This document shows, piece by piece, positions 6,756-10,069 of a stretch of DNA of 10,069 nt; within the stretch, counting starts at the first letter, position 1, and each line of letters begins with the position of its first letter. Source of the stretch: Acidobacteriota bacterium (lineage in GTDB: Bacteria > Acidobacteriota > Terriglobia > Bryobacterales > Bryobacteraceae); contig JAJYKC010000035.1 of the NCBI GenBank assembly GCA_021788955.1, positions 1 through 10,069 of the forward strand. Direction: 5' to 3'. A model generated the notes under the pieces. It made no database searches. It saw only the letters and a list, made by a program, of their open reading frames with translations, and was not told where the DNA came from. A program made the translations under genes and the position numbers.

Positions 6756-7388
6756 ATGCGTCGAAATCTGTTCGTTTGTGGTTTTCTGCTCGCCGCCACG
6801 GTCGCGTACGGGCAAAGCAGCGACGACTTCCACAAGTACAACCTGTGGGTGGGACTTGGGCCGGCCATCCCGACCGGCAACTCTACGAATTACCTGAGCG
6901 CGGCTCCGCTGTTCGGTTTCGGCTTTGGCTACCGGTTTGATAAGTATTTCCAGGCCGACGCCGGCATGCAGATCGCGTTTGGCGCGGCGAACAATTCCTC
7001 CGCCGTGCAGACGAATTTGGGCCCCGTGCAGGCCGGAGACCACGAATACATGATCCCGCTGGGCGGGCGCGTCTACCTTCCTCTTCCATCGGACCGGTTT
7101 TCGGTGTCGGTCGGTGGCGGCGCCGCCTATCTACACTACTCGGAAACCGCTCCATCGGGCGGATACTACTCCACGCAGTGCTACACCTGCACCTCGCGGG
7201 GCGGTTGGGGCGGCTATGGCCTGGCGGAAGCCGATTATTATCTGGACTCCAACCACAACTTCAAGGTCGGTACGATCCTGCAGTACATCGCAGGCACCAC
7301 CAATGGCGGGGCGGTGGGCAACGTACCGGCGAACTCCACGAAGGACCATTGGTTCAACCTGATGTTCGACTTCGGGTTCAGTTTCTAA
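6756..7388 (+). CDS. Small outer-membrane beta-barrel protein
   Basis: A 210-residue exported protein. It starts with a signal peptide (RRNLFVCGFLLAATVAYG, cleavage likely before Gln20). Alternating polar/hydrophobic strands rich in Gly and aromatic residues follow: YNLWVGLGPAIPTG, LFGFGFGYRFDKYFQADAG, RFSVSVGGGAAYLHYS and WFNLMFDFGFSF. The C-terminal phenylalanine is the usual signal for BAM-complex insertion of outer-membrane barrels. Size and layout suggest an eight-stranded barrel of the OmpW/OmpA-like type, but I cannot assign a named family. A loop holds YYSTQCYTCTSRGG with two cysteines three residues apart. The gene is divergent from the ECF sigma gene, which may control it. A weak ECF-like pair (GGAATC, 15 bases, TCGCAA, at 6707-6733) precedes it. 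No Shine-Dalgarno sequence is visible; TAACGT lies 8 bases before the ATG. Its TAA stop shares bases with the stop of the convergent epimerase-kinase gene. Confidence 0.85.
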   Translation: MRRNLFVCGFLLAATVAYGQSSDDFHKYNLWVGLGPAIPTGNSTNYLSAAPLFGFGFGYRFDKYFQADAGMQIAFGAANNSSAVQTNLGPVQAGDHEYMIPLGGRVYLPLPSDRFSVSVGGGAAYLHYSETAPSGGYYSTQCYTCTSRGGWGGYGLAEADYYLDSNHNFKVGTILQYIAGTTNGGAVGNVPANSTKDHWFNLMFDFGFSF

Positions 7389-8989
7389 ACCGCCCCGCGC
7401 GACAAGGCTAACGCGGCAGCCCCCAGGACACCGCCGTGGTAGCCCAGCGTCGAACAACTCACGCGAAGCCGGCGAAGTTCCCAGGCGGGGACAAGTCCTC
7501 TGACGGCTGCCTCAACTTCCTTCGCCAGCAGAAGATTATTCTGCGCCGGGCCACCCGACAAGATAATTGCTTGTGGATCCAATAAGTTAGCGACAATCGC
7601 ACACGCTCGTGCCAGGTGGCGGGCAGTCTCCCGAATGGCGCTCTGCGCCTTAGCATCCCCTGCATTTGCCGCCGCCACCAGGGACTCGGTATTCGCATAC
7701 GCGTTGCCCGCGTAGCCGAGCATGGCCGCGGCGCTCGCGTACGTTTCCAGGCATCCGCGCTGTCCGCAAATGCAGACCGCGCCAGCCGGATCGATGCTCA
7801 AATGGCCGATCGCGTTGCCCACGAAGTGCGCCCCCCGCCTGAGCTTTCCTCCAACGACGCACCCTCCGCCCACCCCGGTCCCAAGCGTGATCACAACAAA
7901 GTCGCTCAATCCGCGTCCGGCGCCGAAGCGCTGTTCCGCCAGGGCTAGGGCGTTGGCGTCGTTCTCGATGTACGTGGGAATCTGCAGGGCTTCGCTGAGC
8001 GGACCGGCCACCGCCGTGCCCGTCCAGCCCGGAAGTGTATCCGTCGCATACACTACCACCCCGCGGTTTGTGTCTACCCATCCCGCGGTGGCGATTCCCA
8101 GCGCGCTCACCTCGGCGCCACGGGCGCGCGCCTGCTCGACGATTCGTCCAGCCGCGCGTTGCAAGTGTTCCAGCAGTCCGCGGGCGCCCGAGCCGGCCGG
8201 AGTCGGCTCCGTCGCCGACCAATGCATCTCTCCCGCGCTCGACACCAGTCCGAACTTGGTGTTCGTGCCGCCCATGTCGATGGCCGCGACATAGCCCCCT
8301 CCGCGCCGGGCCCGATACTCGTCCTCCACCGCGGCGGCGAACCGCCGGGCGATGTCGCGGGGGCGCGTGATCGAGGTGCCAACAATAACCGCGTACGCTC
8401 CCGCCGCGATCGCGGCGCGGGCATCGGCCGGTGAGTCGATCCGTCCTTCGGCGATCACCGGCACGCGTAGCCTTGCCGCAAGTCGCTCAATGAACAACGG
8501 ATCGAACCGCGTCACACCCGCGGTTTCCGCCGTGTAGCCACGCATCGTAGAAAGCACCGCGTCCGCCCCGGCATCCTGCGCGGCCTCCGCTTCTTCTTCC
8601 GTCGCGATGTCGGCCAGCACGGGCACGCTCAGCTCGTCCCGAATCCGCCGAATCCGATCGAGCGCGCCGTAGGCTTGCCCTCGGGCCGTGCAATCCAGAG
8701 CGATCAAATCCGCACCTGCTTCCACCAGCGTCTTCGCGGCTTCAAACGTCGGCGTGATCAGAATCGCTCCATCGGGCATCGTGGCTTTCTCGATGCCAAT
8801 GAGCGGCAGCTTCACGGCCTTGCGAATCGCCTGCGTGTCCTCAACGCCGTTCACGCGGATACCCGCGGCGCCGGCCAGCTCCGCCGCCCGCGCAAACCGC
8901 GCCATCGAATCGGAATCGCGGAACGGATCGCCCTCGAACGCCTGACAGGAAACGATCAGCCTCCCTTCGAGACCTGTGAGCGCGCTCAT
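7385..8989 (-). CDS. Fused N-acetylmannosamine-6-phosphate 2-epimerase / ROK-family sugar kinase (NanE-NanK)
   Basis: A 534-residue bifunctional cytoplasmic enzyme. Residues 1-228 are a TIM-barrel NanE domain: LIVSCQAFEGDPF (11-23), GIRVNGVEDT (43-52), LPLIGIEK (61-68) with Lys68, ALDCTARG (97-104) and VIAEGRIDSP (178-187) with Glu181. Lys68 and Glu181 correspond to the known catalytic pair. From about 233 a ROK kinase follows with almost no linker. Its motifs are DMGGTNTKFG (ATP phosphate loop), IENDAN with catalytic Asp344, GTGVGGG (370-376), and the ROK zinc site made of His396 and CICGQRGC (Cys406, Cys408, Cys413). The expected reactions are ManNAc to ManNAc-6-P and then to GlcNAc-6-P. 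ROK specificity is hard to read, so GlcNAc or another hexose is possible for the kinase. The ATG at 8989 overlaps the transporter stop as ATGA, and the NanE homology begins immediately. No nanA, nagA or nagB is in the window. Confidence 0.93.
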   Translation of the reverse strand: MSALTGLEGRLIVSCQAFEGDPFRDSDSMARFARAAELAGAAGIRVNGVEDTQAIRKAVKLPLIGIEKATMPDGAILITPTFEAAKTLVEAGADLIALDCTARGQAYGALDRIRRIRDELSVPVLADIATEEEAEAAQDAGADAVLSTMRGYTAETAGVTRFDPLFIERLAARLRVPVIAEGRIDSPADARAAIAAGAYAVIVGTSITRPRDIARRFAAAVEDEYRARRGGGYVAAIDMGGTNTKFGLVSSAGEMHWSATEPTPAGSGARGLLEHLQRAAGRIVEQARARGAEVSALGIATAGWVDTNRGVVVYATDTLPGWTGTAVAGPLSEALQIPTYIENDANALALAEQRFGAGRGLSDFVVITLGTGVGGGCVVGGKLRRGAHFVGNAIGHLSIDPAGAVCICGQRGCLETYASAAAMLGYAGNAYANTESLVAAANAGDAKAQSAIRETARHLARACAIVANLLDPQAIILSGGPAQNNLLLAKEVEAAVRGLVPAWELRRLRVSCSTLGYHGGVLGAAALALSRGAV

Positions 8990-9987
8990 TGGGCGAACCC
9001 CGCCGCCGCGCAGAACACAATCGCGCCGCCCAGCCAGCCAAGGCCGGCCCACATCAGCCGCACCGCGCTCCTTCCGGCGCCGCGCCATTCCTTCAGCCAC
9101 ACCCCCATCAGGTTCGCCGTCACCAGCCCCGCGGCCAGGCTGATCGGCCATCCGAGCGCCGGACCGAACTTGCCGAGCAACGGCGCAGCCGCGCCATAGA
9201 GGAAGATGCTGCCGCCCCAAAGCAGCCCCATCAAGGCCGCGCGTCCCCAACTCGCCGCCGTGCCCGGCGCGGCCAGCAGCGACGTGCTGCGCCCGCGTTG
9301 AATCAGCATCCCGCAGTAGACGAGATTCGGCACGGCTCCGGCGCCGAGCATCAGGAGCCAGATCCGGTTGGCCGCCGGAAACGGTGCATCACCCAGCCGC
9401 TCTCCGGCCGCTGCCAACGGCAGAGCCAGCGTGTACCCGATGTTGAAAATCGCCGACATCAACCCGGACGTCAGCGCCAACAGATAGCCGGTCGCCGTCG
9501 AGGCGCCCATCTGCGAGCGGTCCCGCAGCACGCCCGCGCGCCCGCACGATGCTACGCCCAGCACAAACGCCAGGATCCCCAGGTACAGCCAGATCTGGCT
9601 CTCGCCGAAGCCCAGCGAGTGTTGTAGCGCCAGAGGAGTGATCGAGCCCACCGCCGAACTCACGCCGAGCACCAGGCTGTTCGCCATCGAAACGCCGATA
9701 TGCTTCACCGAAAGGCCGAAGCAGATCGCGCCAAACCCCCACAGGAAGCCAAAGCCCACCGCCCAGCCCGCCGCCGCTGGCGCCGCCTGGATCGCCGCGC
9801 GGACCCCGCCGCCCGCCGCCGCCACCATCGCCACCGGCATCACCAGGCACGACGTGACGATGAAGATCGCCCACGTGTGCTCCCAACGCCATCGGCGTTC
9901 GAGTTTCAGCGGCGTGGTAAACAGCCCGTTGGCGAGTCCTGAGGCAAGCGCAAGAAAGAGTCCGGAAGCAGGAAGTGCGTTGTCCAA
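8986..9987 (-). CDS. RhaT-family (drug/metabolite superfamily) sugar transporter
   Basis: A 333-residue inner-membrane protein with about ten hydrophobic segments, the length and layout of the L-rhamnose/proton symporter RhaT. Family features include the N-terminal ASGLANGLFTTPLK followed by RRWRWEHTW (cf. K-W-WE-W in RhaT), FLWGFGAICFGLSVKHIGVSM (about 81-101, seen as GFGAICFGLS and HIGVSMANS), and a C-terminal VWLKEWRGAGR like the LKEWNNAGR end of RhaT. It is translationally coupled to the NanE-NanK fusion by a 4-base ATGA overlap. The cargo is therefore more likely N-acetylmannosamine or another amino sugar than rhamnose; that is inference. The start is TTG at 9987, which aligns with the RhaT N-terminus; no ATG or GTG lies in frame nearby. 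The frame also stays open to the right edge without a stop, so a start beyond the window cannot be fully excluded. GATACT lies 7 bases before the TTG, and no Shine-Dalgarno sequence is seen. Confidence 0.85.
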   Translation of the reverse strand: MDNALPASGLFLALASGLANGLFTTPLKLERRWRWEHTWAIFIVTSCLVMPVAMVAAAGGGVRAAIQAAPAAAGWAVGFGFLWGFGAICFGLSVKHIGVSMANSLVLGVSSAVGSITPLALQHSLGFGESQIWLYLGILAFVLGVASCGRAGVLRDRSQMGASTATGYLLALTSGLMSAIFNIGYTLALPLAAAGERLGDAPFPAANRIWLLMLGAGAVPNLVYCGMLIQRGRSTSLLAAPGTAASWGRAALMGLLWGGSIFLYGAAAPLLGKFGPALGWPISLAAGLVTANLMGVWLKEWRGAGRSAVRLMWAGLGWLGGAIVFCAAAGFAQ

Positions 9988-9994
9988 ACGATAG

Positions 9995-10000
9995 AGTATC
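9995..10000 (-). promoter_or_regulatory. Candidate -10 element for the transporter / NanE-NanK operon
   Basis: On the minus strand GATACT (5 of 6 matches to TATAAT-like TATACT) lies 7 bases before the TTG start at 9987, in a 55-base divergent intergenic gap. No strong -35 is visible. The placement implies a leaderless or nearly leaderless transcript. Confidence 0.3.
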
Positions 10001-10042
10001 GCCGCTTGCTCCCGAATTGATATCCTGCCTCTGGTTTCTCCG

Positions 10043-10069
10043 ATGAATCGCAGACGCTTCTTGACGCTC
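10043..10069 (+). CDS. Start of a Tat-exported protein (cut by right edge)
   Basis: Nine codons reading MNRRRFLTL, with the RRxFL core of a twin-arginine signal peptide, begin at the ATG at 10043 and run off the window. The gene is divergent from the transporter / NanE-NanK operon. In Acidobacteriota such signals are common on exported glycoside hydrolases and oxidoreductases of the Gfo/Idh/MocA type, but the body of the protein is not visible and no function can be given. Confidence 0.6.

Overview
The window most resembles a chromosomal segment of a high-GC Acidobacteriota genome of the Candidatus Solibacter / Bryobacterales type. The main clue is the C-terminal third of the secreted hydrolase at 2029-3795. 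It reads as the roughly 215-residue Solibacter-type C-terminal domain (TIGR03437), which is greatly expanded in that group. An ECF sigma factor paired with a membrane anti-sigma factor, a Tat-signal protein and weak Shine-Dalgarno sequences fit the same placement. No tRNA, rRNA, CRISPR array, insertion sequence or phage gene was seen, and coding density is very high, with no gene-free stretch over about 200 bases.

Layout. (1) 1-1976, minus strand: an ECHDC3-like enoyl-CoA hydratase/isomerase-family protein lacking both usual catalytic glutamates. It overlaps by 19 bases a KdpD-like membrane sensor histidine kinase that runs off the left edge. (2) 2029-3795, plus strand, divergent: a secreted lipase-like alpha/beta hydrolase ending in the TIGR03437 domain. 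(3) 3801-6555, minus strand: reading in transcription order, an ECF sigma factor, a zinc-binding anti-sigma factor with a TonB-like periplasmic domain, then the ribosome-assembly GTPase Der. A good ECF-type promoter (GGAACTT, 17 bases, TCTAAA) precedes the sigma gene and suggests autoregulation. (4) 6756-7388, plus strand, divergent from the sigma gene: a small outer-membrane beta-barrel protein. (5) 7385-9987, minus strand: a RhaT-family sugar transporter whose stop overlaps (ATGA) the start of a fused N-acetylmannosamine-6-phosphate epimerase / ROK sugar kinase (NanE-NanK). (6) From 10043, plus strand: the first nine codons of a Tat-exported protein.

How the genes work together. Two modules stand out. 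The transporter plus NanE-NanK fusion looks like a compact uptake-and-phosphorylation unit for N-acetylmannosamine or a related sugar, producing GlcNAc-6-phosphate. The sigma / anti-sigma pair with a TonB-like sensor domain, next to a divergent outer-membrane protein, looks like an envelope-sensing switch. A pattern crossing several genes is a -10-like hexamer 5-9 bases before the start codon with no Shine-Dalgarno sequence, suggesting leaderless or nearly leaderless mRNAs. I did not find evidence of a wholly new defence or mobile system here.
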